Source of the DNA: Planotetraspora silvatica
Lineage (GTDB): Bacteria; Actinomycetota; Actinomycetes; Streptosporangiales; Streptosporangiaceae
Assembly (NCBI RefSeq): GCF_016863315.1
Contig: NZ_BOOQ01000051.1
Coordinates: 1-64,000 of the forward strand
DNA length: 64,000 nt
Direction of reading: 5' to 3'
Shown: one piece after another, positions 44,758 through 55,165 of the stretch
How the letters are laid out: each line of letters starts with the position of its first letter
Position numbering within the stretch: the stretch's first letter is position 1
Made by a program: the position numbers and the translations under genes
The notes under the pieces: model-generated
Databases searched by the model: none
Told to the model about the DNA's origin: nothing
What the model saw: the letters and a program-made list of their open reading frames with translations, nothing else

Positions 44758-45164
44758 CGTGATCATGCACGGGTTCGGAGAATGCGGCCTCTAGCTGCCC
44801 AAACACGGATCGTGATCATGCACGGGTTCGTGAATATGGCCGCCGACCAGCCAACTCCTCGGCCGTGATCATGCACACATTCGCGGAGATGAGCCGCGAC
44901 CTGCCCGTTCACCGTTCGTGATCATGCGCAGGTTCGGAGAAATGGCCTCTCAACTGCGGCCATGCCGTACGTGATCTGGCAACCAGAGCGTCATTGCCAG
45001 ATCACGAACGGCATCATCCCAGGCAGACCGGCGTACTCCCGAACCTGTGCATGATCACGCCAGGCATCGCCGGAGGTCGGCGCGCACATCCACGAATCCG
45101 TGCATGATCACGCTCGGCGTTTCCGCAGGCCGACGCGAGATCCCCGAACCTGTGCATGATCACG
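44758..45164. repeat. Palindromic 53-bp repeat array B
   Basis: Motif starts on the plus strand at 44758, 44811, 44864, 44917 and 44970, and on the minus strand at 45164, 45112, 45059 and 45006; spacing is 53 bp (one 52). The centre is a perfect hairpin: GTGATCTGGCAA (44971-44982) with TTGCCAGATCAC (44994-45005). Here GATCATGC has been replaced by GATCTGGC on both sides, keeping the palindrome. Right end lies 16 bp past the aspS stop. Total length equals array A (407 bp). Confidence 0.92.
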
Positions 45165-45179
45165 AGCAAGGTGGGCGGG

Positions 45180-46922
45180 TCAGGCGGTCGGCTTGGGGTC
45201 CTTCTGCTTGGCGTCCACGCCGGCCTCCTTGCGCTGCGCGCCCGTGATGGGCGTGGGAGCTCCCGTCAGCGGGTCGTAGCCGGACGCGGTCTTCGGGAAG
45301 GCGATCACGTCCCGGATCGACTCGCCGCCCGCCAGCAGCATGCAGATCCGGTCCCAGCCGTAGGCGATGCCTCCGTGCGGAGGCGGGCCGTACTTGAACG
45401 CCTCCAGCAGGAAGCCGAACTTGTTCTCCGCCTCCTCCTTGGAGATGCCCAGCACGTCGAAGACCCGCTGCTGCATCTCGGCCCGGTGGATACGGATCGA
45501 GCCGCCGCCGATCTCCATGCCGTTGCAGACCATGTCGTACGCGTAGGCGAGCGCCTCGCCGGGGTGGTCCTGGAAGTTGTCGGCCCATTCGGGCTTCGGC
45601 CCGGTGAAGGGGTGGTGGACCGCGGTCCAGCCGCCCTCACCGTCCTCTTCGAACATGGGGGCGTCGACGATCCACAGGAACGACCACTGGGACTCGTCGA
45701 TCAGGCGGCACCGGCGGCCGATCTCCAGTCGCGCCGCGCCGAGCAGGTCGCGCGAGGCGGAGGCGGCGCCGGCGGCGAAGAAGACCGCGTCGCCCGGCTT
45801 CGCGCCGGTCGCCGCGGCGAGGCCGGCGATCTCCGTCTCCGAGAGGTTCTTGGCGACGGGGCCGCCCAGACCGTCCTCCTGGACCAGCACGTACGCCAGG
45901 CCGCGGGCGCCGCGCGCCTTGGCCCAGTCCTGCCAGCCGTCGAGCTCCTTGCGGGTCTGCGACGCGCCGCCCGGCATGACGACCGCCCCGACGTACGGCG
46001 CCTGGAACACCCGGAACGGGGTGCCGGAGAAGTACTCCGTGAGGTCGACGAGCTCGACGCCGAAACGGAGGTCCGGTTTGTCCGAGCCGTACCGGGCCAT
46101 GGCGTCGGCGTACGTCATCCGCAGGAGCGGGGACGGCAGCTCGTAGCCGATGGTGTCCTTCCAGATCCGCCCGATCAGAGCCTCGCCGAGCTCGATGATG
46201 TCGTCCTGGTCCACGAAGGACATCTCGATGTCGATCTGGGTGAACTCGGGCTGCCGGTCGGCGCGCAGGTCCTCGTCGCGGAAACAACGGGCGAGCTGGT
46301 AGTAGCGCTCCAGGCCGGAGACCATGAGTAGCTGCTTGAACAGCTGCGGCGACTGCGGCAGGGCGTACCAGTTGCCCGGCTGTAGCCGTACGGGCACGAG
46401 GAAGTCGCGAGCGCCCTCAGGCGTGGAGCGGGTGAGGTCCGGAGTCTCCACGTAGACGAAGCCGCGCTCGTTCATGACGTCGTTGGCCAGGTAGGTCGCC
46501 TTGGACCGGATCCGCAGCGCCTGGGCGACCTGCTGCCGCCTGATGTCGAGGTAGCGGTACTTCAGCCGCGCCTCCTCGGAGACGCCGGTGTTGCCCTCGA
46601 TGGGGAACGGCAGAGGCGCTGACTCGCTGAGCACCTCGACCTCGGAGGCGACGACCTCGATCCCGCCTGTCGGAAGGTCGGGGTTCTCGTTCCCCTCCGG
46701 CCGCACGCGGACCTCGCCCGTGACCTTGACGCAGTACTCGGAGCGCAGGTCGTGGGCGTGATCCTCCTCGCGGAAGACCACCTGGGCGGAGCCCGACGCG
46801 TCACGCACGTCGATGAACACCACCCCGCCGTGGTCGCGCCGGCGCGCCACCCAGCCCGCCAGCGTCACCTGCTGGCCTGCATGCTCCTTACGAAGCGTTC
46901 CTGCTTCGTGAGTGCGGATCAC
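45180..46922 (-). CDS. aspS: Aspartate--tRNA ligase
   Basis: A 580-residue class IIb synthetase. The N-terminal OB anticodon-binding domain ([20 protein letters not shown]) is followed by the catalytic core with [20 protein letters not shown], the motif-2 segment [20 protein letters not shown], a GAD insertion, and motif 3 near [13 protein letters not shown]. Without structure the Asn-discrimination cannot be judged, so it may be discriminating or not. GTG at 46922 overlaps the hisS stop as GTGA. Array B starts 16 bp after its stop. Confidence 0.96.
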   Translation of the reverse strand: MIRTHEAGTLRKEHAGQQVTLAGWVARRRDHGGVVFIDVRDASGSAQVVFREEDHAHDLRSEYCVKVTGEVRVRPEGNENPDLPTGGIEVVASEVEVLSESAPLPFPIEGNTGVSEEARLKYRYLDIRRQQVAQALRIRSKATYLANDVMNERGFVYVETPDLTRSTPEGARDFLVPVRLQPGNWYALPQSPQLFKQLLMVSGLERYYQLARCFRDEDLRADRQPEFTQIDIEMSFVDQDDIIELGEALIGRIWKDTIGYELPSPLLRMTYADAMARYGSDKPDLRFGVELVDLTEYFSGTPFRVFQAPYVGAVVMPGGASQTRKELDGWQDWAKARGARGLAYVLVQEDGLGGPVAKNLSETEIAGLAAATGAKPGDAVFFAAGAASASRDLLGAARLEIGRRCRLIDESQWSFLWIVDAPMFEEDGEGGWTAVHHPFTGPKPEWADNFQDHPGEALAYAYDMVCNGMEIGGGSIRIHRAEMQQRVFDVLGISKEEAENKFGFLLEAFKYGPPPHGGIAYGWDRICMLLAGGESIRDVIAFPKTASGYDPLTGAPTPITGAQRKEAGVDAKQKDPKPTA

Positions 46923-48175
46923 GAGAGTTTCCCCTTCAAAACGTCGACGACCCCGGCCAACGGCACCGCGGTCTGCTCACCTGTTGTCAGGTCTTTCACT
47001 TGTACGGCTCCCGCCTCGATGTCCCGCTCACCCAGGATCAGGGCGAAACGAGCACCACTGCGGTCGGCGGCCTTCATGGCGCCCTTGACGCCCCGGCCGC
47101 CGAAGGCCATGTCCACCGCTATGCCGTCCCGGCGCAGCTCGGCGACGAGCGAGAAGATCCGGCGCCTGGCCTCCTCGCCCAGCGGGACGGCGAACACCTC
47201 GACCTGCCCGGGACGCTCGGTGAGCAGCCCTTCCGCCTCCATCGCGAGGACCGTGCGATCGACGCCGAGGGCCCAGCCGACGCTGGGCAGCGCGGGGCCG
47301 CCGATCATCTCACTCAGGCCGTCGTAGCGCCCGCCGCCGCCGACCGCGGACTGCGCGCCCAGACCGTCGTGGATGAACTCGAAGGTCGTCCGCGTGTAGT
47401 AGTCGAGCCCGCGGACCAGTCGCGGATCGTCCGAGTAGGTGAGGCCGGCTCCCGTGAGCAGGCTGCGGACCTCCTCGTGGTAGGCCTTGCAGGCCCCGCA
47501 GAGGTGGTCGGTCACGAGCGGCGCGTCCACCAGCTGCGCCTGGACCTCGGGGCGCTTGTCGTCGAGGATCCGCAACGGGTTGATCTCGATGCGCTGCCGC
47601 GTGGCCTCGTCGAGGTCGAGCCCGCGCAGGAAGTCCTGGAGCGCGGCCCGGTAGGCGGGACGGCACTCCTTGCAGCCGAGCGAGTTGATCAGCAGCCGCA
47701 CGTTCTTCAGGCCGAGCGAGGCGTAGCCGTCGGAGGCCAGCACGATCAGCTCCGCGTCGAGCGCCGGGTCCTCCGCGCCGAGCGCCTCGGCGCCCACCTG
47801 CGAGAAGTGCCGGTACCTGCCGGCCTGCGCCTTCTCATAGCGGAAGTAGCTGCCGGAGTACCAGAGCTTGATCGGGAGGGCTCCGCCGTACAGGCCGTGC
47901 TCGAGGACGGCGCGCACGACGCTGGCCGTTCCCTCGGGGCGCAGCGTCAGGGACTGGCCGCCCTTGCTCTGGAAGGTGTACATCTCCTTGGTCACGATGT
48001 CGGTCGACTCGCCGACCCCCCGCGCGAACAGGCCGGTGTCCTCGAAGGCCGGGGTCTCGATGTACCCGTAGCCCGCGCGGCGGGCGGGTGCGGACAGCGC
48101 GTCGCGCACGATGAGTGCCCACTCCGAGCGCGGCGGCATCCAGTCGAAGGTGCCCTTGGGCGCCTGAAAGCTCAT
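46919..48175 (-). CDS. hisS: Histidine--tRNA ligase
   Basis: A 418-residue class II synthetase. Motif 1 and the N-terminus read [15 protein letters not shown] and [20 protein letters not shown]; motif 2 is [20 protein letters not shown]; the histidine-specific [15 protein letters not shown] is present, as is motif 3 near [11 protein letters not shown]. The C-terminal anticodon domain ends the protein. ATG at 48175 overlaps the stop of the preceding gene by one base (TAATG). Confidence 0.96.
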   Translation of the reverse strand: MSFQAPKGTFDWMPPRSEWALIVRDALSAPARRAGYGYIETPAFEDTGLFARGVGESTDIVTKEMYTFQSKGGQSLTLRPEGTASVVRAVLEHGLYGGALPIKLWYSGSYFRYEKAQAGRYRHFSQVGAEALGAEDPALDAELIVLASDGYASLGLKNVRLLINSLGCKECRPAYRAALQDFLRGLDLDEATRQRIEINPLRILDDKRPEVQAQLVDAPLVTDHLCGACKAYHEEVRSLLTGAGLTYSDDPRLVRGLDYYTRTTFEFIHDGLGAQSAVGGGGRYDGLSEMIGGPALPSVGWALGVDRTVLAMEAEGLLTERPGQVEVFAVPLGEEARRRIFSLVAELRRDGIAVDMAFGGRGVKGAMKAADRSGARFALILGERDIEAGAVQVKDLTTGEQTAVPLAGVVDVLKGKLS

Positions 48176-48876
48176 TACAGTCCCCTGCTAGGGCCGCTGT
48201 GCGGCACCACTTCCCTGAGAAAGGGGTTGGTGGCCCGCTCGCGGCCGATCGTCGTCTGTGGTCCGTGACCGGGCAGGACCAGCGTCTCGTCCGGCAGCGT
48301 CAGCGTTCTCGCGAGGCTGCCCAGGATCGTCGCGTAGTCGCCGCCCGGGAGATCGGTGCGGCCGATGGAGCCGGCGAACAGCAGGTCGCCCGAGAACAGG
48401 ACCTCCGCGTCCTGCGCGGGATCCGTGTCCCCCAAGGGCGTCCTGAACGTCACCGACCCCCTGGTATGGCCGGGGGCATGGTCGACCGTGATGTCCAGAC
48501 CGGCGAGCCGCAGGGTGGCCCCGTCGGACAGCTCCTTGACGTCGTCGGGCTCGCTCAACTCCAGCCCGCCGAACAGCTGACCCGCCTGAGCCGAGAATCC
48601 CTTGCCCGGGTCCGACAGCAGCTCGCGGTCCTCCGGATGGATCCACGCGGGAATGTCACGCGCGCCGCAGACCGGCGCCACCGACCACACATGGTCGAGG
48701 TGACCGTGGGTCAGGAGCACGGCCACGGGCTTCAGCCGGTGCTCCCGCAGCAACTCGTCGAGGTCGTCCACCGCGTCCTGACCAGGATCCACGACGACGC
48801 ACTCCTCGCCTGGGGCGGGAGCGACGACATAGCAGTTGGCCTGGAAGGACCCTGCGGGAAACCCGGCGACGAGCAC
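48175..48876 (-). CDS. MBL-fold metallo-hydrolase (glyoxalase II-like)
   Basis: A 233-residue metallo-beta-lactamase fold hydrolase with the zinc-binding THGHLDH motif, a further ligand His in [10 protein letters not shown], Asp in [15 protein letters not shown] and GHGPQTTIG at the end. The family includes hydroxyacylglutathione hydrolases and other thioesterases; the substrate is not clear, and actinobacteria lack glutathione, so a mycothiol-linked substrate is possible. GTG at 48876. It is translationally coupled with hisS, a common actinobacterial pair. Confidence 0.88.
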   Translation of the reverse strand: MLVAGFPAGSFQANCYVVAPAPGEECVVVDPGQDAVDDLDELLREHRLKPVAVLLTHGHLDHVWSVAPVCGARDIPAWIHPEDRELLSDPGKGFSAQAGQLFGGLELSEPDDVKELSDGATLRLAGLDITVDHAPGHTRGSVTFRTPLGDTDPAQDAEVLFSGDLLFAGSIGRTDLPGGDYATILGSLARTLTLPDETLVLPGHGPQTTIGRERATNPFLREVVPHSGPSRGL

Positions 48877-49149
48877 GGAAGCGCCTCTACGTCTCGTGAC
48901 GATGTATCAAGGATTACGCGAGCGAATGTAACCGAAGGGTACCGGTGCGGGTCGGCGGGCTGCGAACCAATACCCGTGTGCCGATACGATTCGCCCACCT
49001 CAATAGTCATTCTTGGAGCAGTCGAGCCGGATGCCATACAGCGGCGTGCCGTTCACGGGAGGATCTTCCGTCCTCTCCTGCGGCGGCGCACCGTGGCCGA
49101 CCGGCCTCCGGCGGCACGACCAATGAAACCAGGCAGTCTGGAGGACGCA

Positions 49150-50013
49150 GTGGTCACCGGCAAGGATCGTCAGAAGCAGCTGGCGCGCGAGCACTATCAG
49201 CGGCAGATGCAGGCGCGGACCGACCGTCAACTACGGGCACGGCGTGTCGCGATCTTGGGGACCTCCACGGCCGTGGTGGTCGTGATCGGTGGCATCGTGG
49301 CCGCGATCGCACTCCTGGGTGGGACCGACGGCAACGTGGCGACCGCGTCCGCGGCGCCGTCGGCGAGCGCTCCCGCCACCGACGCCCCCGCCGCCGCGGA
49401 GCCAAAGGCGTACGACCCCGCGACCGGAACCTGCGGCTACGTCGCCGACCCCGGCAGCGGCCAGATCAAGGATGTCGGCCTGCCGCCCGCCAAGGTCAGC
49501 ACCGACGCGGGCACGATGACCATCAAGACCAACCTCGGCGACATCGTCGCCAAGCTGGACGCGGCCAAGGCGCCGTGCACCGTGGGCTCGTTCCGGTACC
49601 TGGCCTCCAAGAACTACTTCAAGGACACCAAGTGCCACCGGCTGGGGACGGACTTCCCGATCCTGCAGTGCGGCGACCCGCTCGCCAAGGCCGACGGCAA
49701 GAACCCCACGGACGGCCAGGGCGGCCCCGGCTACCGGTTCGTCGACGAGAACCTCGAGGGTGCGAAGTACACGCGTGGTGTGCTGGCCATGGCCAACAGC
49801 GGCCCCAACACGAACGGAAGCCAGTTCTTCATCGTGTTCGGCGACACGGGGCTCAACGCCGCCTACACACCCTTCGGTACCGTAACAAAAGGACTTGAAA
49901 TCCTCGATAAGGTCGCCAAGCAGGGCATACTTCCCGGCGGTACGGGTGACGGCACGGGCGCTCCCAAGCAGACCGTGGAAATCAAAGACGTGACAATCAC
50001 GGGCAAGAGCTGA
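49150..50013 (+). CDS. Membrane-anchored cyclophilin-type peptidyl-prolyl isomerase
   Basis: A 287-residue protein. A basic cytoplasmic start (KDRQKQLAREHYQRQMQART) leads to one transmembrane helix (RVAILGTSTAVVVVIGGIVA), an Ala/Pro linker and a cyclophilin domain (about residues 115-287) with TMTIKTNLGDIVAKLD, GGPGYRFVDENL, GVLAMANSGPNTNGSQFFIV and FGTVTKGLEILDKV. It should catalyse proline isomerisation outside the membrane. GTG at 49150 after GGAGG is chosen over in-frame upstream codons. It is divergent from the MBL gene across 273 bp and 60 bp upstream of the DUF349 gene. Confidence 0.93.
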   Translation: MVTGKDRQKQLAREHYQRQMQARTDRQLRARRVAILGTSTAVVVVIGGIVAAIALLGGTDGNVATASAAPSASAPATDAPAAAEPKAYDPATGTCGYVADPGSGQIKDVGLPPAKVSTDAGTMTIKTNLGDIVAKLDAAKAPCTVGSFRYLASKNYFKDTKCHRLGTDFPILQCGDPLAKADGKNPTDGQGGPGYRFVDENLEGAKYTRGVLAMANSGPNTNGSQFFIVFGDTGLNAAYTPFGTVTKGLEILDKVAKQGILPGGTGDGTGAPKQTVEIKDVTITGKS

Positions 50014-50073
50014 CGTAATACAACCAAGGGCATTTCGGGCCCTGGAGGGCTGATTCAAGTGCGGGAGGACGCG

Positions 50074-51303
50074 GTGACCACCGACCCGTGGGGCCGGGTA
50101 GACGCTGACGGCACCGTCTACGTGCGTACGGCTGAGGGAGAACGGGCCGTCGGGTCCTGGCAGGCCGGCGAGCCTGAAGAGGCCCTGGCCTACTACCGCC
50201 GCAAGTTCGACGAGCTGGCCGGGCAGGTCCAGCTCCTGGAACAGCGGGTGAAGGGCACCGATCTGGCGCCCGCTCAGGCCGAGTCGAACATCGCGAAGCT
50301 GCGGGAGGCGGTCGCGGAGGCGCACGCCATCGGCGACCTCGCGTCCCTCCAGGACCGCCTCGCGGCGCTCACCGATCTCGTCGGCAAGCGCCGGGAGGAG
50401 GTCAAGGCCGCCCGCGACCAGGCTCGCGTCCAGGCCCGGGAGACCAAGGAGCGGATCGTCGCCGAGGCCGAGCGCATCGCCGAGGACGCCACTCACTGGA
50501 AGTCGGGCGGCGAGCGCCTGCGGCAGCTCATCGACGAGTGGAAGGCCGCCGAGCGCATCGACCGGGCGACCGAGGCCACCCTGTGGAAGCGCCTGTCCGC
50601 CGCTCGTACGGCTTTCGCGAAGCGGCGCAAGGCCTACTTCTCGTCCCTCGACGAGCAGCGCGACGCCATAAGGAGCTCCAAGGAGCGGATCGTCACGGAG
50701 GCCGAGGCGCTGTCGTCCTCGACCGACTGGAACGCCACGGCGGCGGCCTACCGCGAGCTGATGCGGCAGTGGAAGAACGCCGGGCGCGCCTCCCGCGAGG
50801 CCGAAGACGAGCTGTGGGGCCGGTTCAAGGGCGCCCAGGACCAGTTCTTCCAGGCGAGGTCCGCGGTCTTCGCCGAGCGCGACGCCTCGTTCGCGGCCAA
50901 CGCGGAGGCCAAGGAGGCCCTGCTCGTCGAGGCGGAGCGGCTCCTGCCCGTCACCGACGCCCGTACGGCCCGCAGCGCCTTCCGGAATCTTCTAGAGCGC
51001 TGGGAGGCCGCCGGACCGGTGCCCAGGGAGGTGCGGGACAAGCTCGAGGGCGGCCTGCGCCGCGTCGAGGACGCCGTCCGCAAGGCCGAGGAGAACGAGT
51101 GGAAGCGCTCGAACCCCGAGGCCCGCGCTCGCGCCCAGGACACGGTCAACCAGCTCCGCCGCTCGATCGAGCAGCTCGAGACGCGCCTGGCCAAGGCGCG
51201 GGCCGGCGGAAGGGACAAGGACGTCAAGGAGGCCGAGGAAGGTCTGGTCGCCCGTCGTTCCTGGCTCGAAGAAGCCGAGCGGACCCTGGCCGAGTTCTCC
51301 TGA
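50074..51303 (+). CDS. DUF349 coiled-coil protein
   Basis: A 409-residue cytoplasmic protein that is almost entirely helical and highly charged, with repeated modules (about residues 150-215, 230-290 and 305-370) such as WKAAERIDRATEATLWKRL and WKNAGRASREAEDELWGRFK, diagnostic of DUF349. Function unknown; in proteobacteria and actinobacteria such proteins are linked to nucleoid or translation. The GTG at 50074 has GGGAGG five nt upstream and is preferred over GTG 50059. Array C starts 7 bp after its stop. Confidence 0.85.
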   Translation: MTTDPWGRVDADGTVYVRTAEGERAVGSWQAGEPEEALAYYRRKFDELAGQVQLLEQRVKGTDLAPAQAESNIAKLREAVAEAHAIGDLASLQDRLAALTDLVGKRREEVKAARDQARVQARETKERIVAEAERIAEDATHWKSGGERLRQLIDEWKAAERIDRATEATLWKRLSAARTAFAKRRKAYFSSLDEQRDAIRSSKERIVTEAEALSSSTDWNATAAAYRELMRQWKNAGRASREAEDELWGRFKGAQDQFFQARSAVFAERDASFAANAEAKEALLVEAERLLPVTDARTARSAFRNLLERWEAAGPVPREVRDKLEGGLRRVEDAVRKAEENEWKRSNPEARARAQDTVNQLRRSIEQLETRLAKARAGGRDKDVKEAEEGLVARRSWLEEAERTLAEFS

Positions 51304-51309
51304 GCCGCG

Positions 51310-51917
51310 CGTGATCATGCACAAGTTCGAGGAATGTGCCGTTGACCTGCCTCGACCTTGGGCGTGATCATGCACGGGTTCGTGGAGGGGGCTGTTGACG
51401 TGCCCAGACTCGGGTCGTGATCATGCACACTTTCGGCGACACCGACGGTGACCAGCGATTACGCCTTTCGTGATCATGCACGCGTTCGGGGAATGTGTCT
51501 CTGAGCAGGTCCGGCGCGGTTCGTGATCATGCACGTCGCGAAACCAGCGCGGGAGCGCTCCTACGGGAGACCACCGACCGGCGATTCCAGCACCTCGAAG
51601 CACATAGCGCGGAGGATGCCCGCCAGGCACCGCGGTAGACCATGACCGCTCCAGCTCGCGGGCCATACACAACCGCGTCTGCCGGCGTCCGTATCATCCT
51701 TCGGCAACCTCCCGCCCAGGACGCCGCACGGCCGATCACTGCGTTGTGCATGATCACGAACGACGTCGAGCCTGCTCGGAGGCGCATTCCCCGAACGTGT
51801 GCATGATCACGAGAGACGTAACCGCTGGTCACCATCGGTTTCACCGAAGGTGTGCATGATCACGAGCCGAGTCTGGGCACGTCAGCAGCCCTCTCCACGA
51901 ACCCATGCATGATCACG
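51310..51917. repeat. Palindromic 53-bp repeat array C with long central spacer
   Basis: Motif starts on the plus strand at 51310, 51363, 51416, 51469 and 51522 and on the minus strand at 51917, 51864, 51811 and 51758, all 53 bp apart. The arms 51363-51521 and 51759-51917 are near-perfect inverted repeats: 139 of 159 positions identical by my count, including the sequence between motifs, so it folds as one giant hairpin. About 209 bp without units (51536-51744) sit in the centre. It lies between convergent genes, 7 bp from the DUF349 stop and 25 bp from the relA stop. Confidence 0.92.
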
Positions 51918-51941
51918 CACAAGGGAAGGAGGCGGGGTGGG

Positions 51942-54305
51942 TCAGTTGGTGACGCGGTAGACGTCGTAGACGCCTTGGATGGTCCGGACGGCCTTGAGGA
52001 CGTGGCCGAGATGCTTGGGGTCGCCCATCTCGAAGGTGAACTTGCTGACGGCCACCCGATCCCGTGAGGTCGCCACCGACGCCGACAGGATGTTCACGTG
52101 GTGGTCCGACAACGTCCGCGTCACGTCGGACAACAGACGAGGCCTGTCGAGGGCCTCCACCTGGATCGCGACCAGGAAGAGCGAATCGTCCTGCGGCGAC
52201 CACGACACCTGGACCAGGCGGTCCGCCTGCGCACTCAACTGCTCCACGTTCGGACAACTCGTCCTATGTACGGAAACTCCGTGACCTCGCGTGACAAATC
52301 CGACGATGTCGTCGCCAGGTACCGGCATGCAACATCGGGACAGCCGCACCCACACGTCCGGGTCGCCCGCCACCATGACGCCGGCGTTCGAATTGGCCCT
52401 GGAGCGCCCCTTGAGCCTCGTAGGGACCGCGGCCTCCGCCAGGTCCTCCTCGGCCCCCTCGACCCCTCCCAGCGCCTGTACGAGCTTCTGAACGACGGAC
52501 TGGGCCGCGACGTGGCCCTCCCCCACCGCCGCGTACAGCGCGGACACGTCCGGATAGCGCAGGTCGCGAGCCAGTGCCAGAAGAGCTTCACCGGACATGA
52601 GGCGCTGGAGCGGGAGGCCCTGCTTTCGCATCGCCCGCCCGATGGCCTCCTTGCCGGCCTCGATCGCGGTCTCCCTGCGCTCCTTGGAGAACCACTGACG
52701 GATCTTGTTCCGGGCTCGGCCGCTCTTGACGAACTTCAGCCAGTCACGCGACGGCCCGGCGTCCGGCGACTTCGAGGTGAAGATCTCAACCGTGTCCCCG
52801 TTGCCGAGCCGGGACTCCAGCGGAACCAGCCGCCCGTTCACGCGGGCGCCGATGCAGCGGTGTCCCACCTCCGTGTGCACGGCGTACGCGAAGTCCACGG
52901 GCGTGGCGCCCTCAGGAAGGGCGATCACCTGCCCACGCGGCGTGAAGACGAACACCTCGGACACCGACAGGTCGAACCGCAGCGACTCCAGGAACTCGCC
53001 CGGGTCGGAGGTCTCCTTCTGCCAGTCGAGCAACTGCCGCAACCAGGCCATGTCGTTGACCTGCTTGGCCTTGGCGGGCCCCGAGCCGTTCGTCTCCTCC
53101 TTGTACTTCCAGTGCGCGGCCACGCCGTACTCCGCGCGGTTGTGCATCGCCCGCGTGCGGATCTGCAGTTCGATCGTCTTGCCCTCGGGCCCCATGACCG
53201 TCGTGTGCAACGACTGGTACATGTTGAACTTGGGCATGGCGATGTAGTCCTTGAACCGCCCGGGCACCGGCCTCCACTGTGCGTGGATCGTCCCGAGCGC
53301 CGCGTAACAGTCGCGGACCGTGTCGACGAGCACCCTGATGCCCACCAGGTCGTAGATGTCGTCGAAGGCCACGTCCTTGGCGATCATCTTCTGGTAGATC
53401 GAGTAGTAATGCTTCGGCCGCCCGCGCACGGTCGCCTTGATCTTGGCCTCACGCAGCTCGGCGGAGACCTTCTCGATGACCTCCTGCAGGAACAGGTCAC
53501 GTCTGGGTGCGCGCTCCGACACCATCCGGGCGATCTCGTCGTACCGCTTCGGATAGAGCATGGCGAACGCGAGGTCCTCCAGCTCCCACTTGATGGTGTT
53601 CATGCCGAGCCGATGGGCCAGGGGCGCGAAGATCTCGAGCGTCTCCCGGGACTTCTGCTGCCGCTTGTGCTCGGGCATGTAGCGCATCGTGCGCATGTTG
53701 TGGAGCCGGTCGGCGAGCTTGATGACCAGGACCCGGATGTCGCGGGACATCGCGACGACCATCTTCCTGACGGTCTCGGCCTGCGCGGCGTCGCCGAACT
53801 TGACCTTGTCCAGCTTGGTCACGCCGTCGACGAGCAGGGCGATGTTGTCGCCGAAGTCACCCCGTAACTCGTCGAGGCTGTAGGCGGTGTCCTCGACGGT
53901 GTCGTGCAGCAGGGCGGCGCACAGGGTCTCATCGTCGGTCCCCAGCTCGGCCAGGATGCTCGCCACGGCCAGCGGGTGGGTGATGTACGGGTCGCCGCTC
54001 TTCCGCTTCTGGTCGCGGTGATGGTAGGCGGCCATGTCGTAGGCGCGCTCGATCAGGCGCATGTCGGACTTGGGATGGGTCGCCCGGACCGTCTTGAACA
54101 GCGGCTCCAGCACCGGATTCATAGCACCCCATTGCCCCCCGAACCGGGTCAGCCGTCGTCGCGCGGCCGGCGCCGGTCTCTCTTCCGCGCCCCCCGATGC
54201 GTCGGGCACCGCGTCAGCGGGCACATCGGCCGGCTCGGGGGCCTCGCGCGGGTCGGTCCCGCGTCCAGCCCGCGTGCTGTCAGGCACGACCACATCACGG
54301 GGCAC
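51942..54305 (-). CDS. relA: Bifunctional (p)ppGpp synthetase/hydrolase Rel
   Basis: A 787-residue RSH protein that makes and breaks (p)ppGpp in the stringent response. The HD hydrolase part contains [20 protein letters not shown] and LLHDTVEDT; the synthetase part contains [12 protein letters not shown] and [19 protein letters not shown], with the RxKD motif typical of bifunctional enzymes. TGS ([20 protein letters not shown]) and C-terminal ACT ([20 protein letters not shown]) domains follow. GTG 54305 after GGAG is chosen; the N-terminal 55 residues are low-complexity. It lies downstream of apt with a 104-bp gap. Confidence 0.96.
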   Translation of the reverse strand: MPRDVVVPDSTRAGRGTDPREAPEPADVPADAVPDASGGAEERPAPAARRRLTRFGGQWGAMNPVLEPLFKTVRATHPKSDMRLIERAYDMAAYHHRDQKRKSGDPYITHPLAVASILAELGTDDETLCAALLHDTVEDTAYSLDELRGDFGDNIALLVDGVTKLDKVKFGDAAQAETVRKMVVAMSRDIRVLVIKLADRLHNMRTMRYMPEHKRQQKSRETLEIFAPLAHRLGMNTIKWELEDLAFAMLYPKRYDEIARMVSERAPRRDLFLQEVIEKVSAELREAKIKATVRGRPKHYYSIYQKMIAKDVAFDDIYDLVGIRVLVDTVRDCYAALGTIHAQWRPVPGRFKDYIAMPKFNMYQSLHTTVMGPEGKTIELQIRTRAMHNRAEYGVAAHWKYKEETNGSGPAKAKQVNDMAWLRQLLDWQKETSDPGEFLESLRFDLSVSEVFVFTPRGQVIALPEGATPVDFAYAVHTEVGHRCIGARVNGRLVPLESRLGNGDTVEIFTSKSPDAGPSRDWLKFVKSGRARNKIRQWFSKERRETAIEAGKEAIGRAMRKQGLPLQRLMSGEALLALARDLRYPDVSALYAAVGEGHVAAQSVVQKLVQALGGVEGAEEDLAEAAVPTRLKGRSRANSNAGVMVAGDPDVWVRLSRCCMPVPGDDIVGFVTRGHGVSVHRTSCPNVEQLSAQADRLVQVSWSPQDDSLFLVAIQVEALDRPRLLSDVTRTLSDHHVNILSASVATSRDRVAVSKFTFEMGDPKHLGHVLKAVRTIQGVYDVYRVTN

Positions 54306-54409
54306 ACAGACTCCTCACGTCGAGTCCAGATCCCTCAGTGTATCCGTGCCGCCACAGCACTCTCCGCCGACTGTTCGCGCCCATGATCGGGCGTCCACCA
54401 CGCCCGGGC

Positions 54410-54916
54410 TCACACGCTCAGCAGCGCGCGGACCTCCAGACCGGGGAGCCGGTCCCGTCCGGACAGGAACGACAGCTCCATCAGGAACGACACGGCGGTC
54501 ACCTCGGCGCCCGCCCTCCTGACCAGTTCCACGGTCGCCTCGGCCGTCCCGCCCGTGGCCAGCACGTCGTCGACGATCAGAACCCGCTCGCCGGGCGCGA
54601 AGGCGTCCGCGTGCACCTCGATGGTCGCCGAGCCGTACTCGAGGTCGTAGGAGGCCTCGAGCGTCGCAGCCGGGAGTTTCCCCGCCTTCCGGACGGGGAC
54701 GAACCCGGCGCCGCTCCGGTAGGCCACCGGCGCAGCCAGGATGAACCCCCTCGCCTCGATGCCGACCACCTTGTCGAAGACGAGGCCGTCCGCCAGCTCA
54801 TCCACGACCTGCGTGAACGCCGCATGGTCGGCCAGGAGCGGGGTGATGTCCTTGAACAAGATCCCCGGCTTCGGGTAGTCAGGAATGTCCCTAATCAGGG
54901 CGCTCCAGTCAGTCAC
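54410..54916 (-). CDS. apt: Adenine phosphoribosyltransferase
   Basis: A 168-residue purine salvage enzyme making AMP from adenine and PRPP. The PRPP-binding motif is VLIVDDVLATGGTA; DYPKPGILFKDITPLL at the N-terminus and GIEARGFILAAPVA are typical. The GTG at 54916 starts the usual N-terminus TDWSALIRDIPDYP; the frame is open further upstream. The order secD-secF-apt-rel is conserved in actinobacteria. Confidence 0.95.
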   Translation of the reverse strand: MTDWSALIRDIPDYPKPGILFKDITPLLADHAAFTQVVDELADGLVFDKVVGIEARGFILAAPVAYRSGAGFVPVRKAGKLPAATLEASYDLEYGSATIEVHADAFAPGERVLIVDDVLATGGTAEATVELVRRAGAEVTAVSFLMELSFLSGRDRLPGLEVRALLSV

Positions 54917-55106
54917 GACGCCCACCCTAGAGCACATCCGGCGGACCCTCCGCGTACGGCAGGCCGGCCGCCGCGACGCCACGGGCCCGCTGTCCCGTAC
55001 GACGTCGCGGGCCCGCCGGCCCCTCGAACACCGGCCCCTCGAATACCGGCCCCTTGGACGCCCGCCCCCTCGACACGGACCGCTGCGGACACCACCCGAA
55101 ACAGCG

Positions 55107-55141
55107 GCGCCCCCGCTGCCCGTTGCGGGCGGCGGGGGCGC
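55107..55141 (-). terminator. Terminator of the yajC-secD-secF operon
   Basis: GCGCCCCCGCTGCCCG (55107-55122) pairs with CGGGCGGCGGGGGCGC (55126-55141) through 16 bp with one G-T pair and a 3-nt loop. It lies 25 bp after the secF stop (55166). Read on the minus strand it is followed by a short pyrimidine run (GCTGTTTC), not a strict U-tract. Confidence 0.75.
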
Positions 55142-55165
55142 TCGAGTATCCGAGTGTCCGGACGG

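Noticed and set aside
44758-45164. Insertion sequence or MITE with terminal repeats
   Set aside because: No transposase and no target-site duplication was seen; inverted symmetry comes from many internal units and not from two terminal repeats. A non-autonomous mobile origin is still possible.
51427-51844. Small ORFs read through the arrays, for example on the minus strand of array C
   Set aside because: They run through repeats with a period of 53, which shifts frame every unit, and have no ribosome binding site or recognised family.
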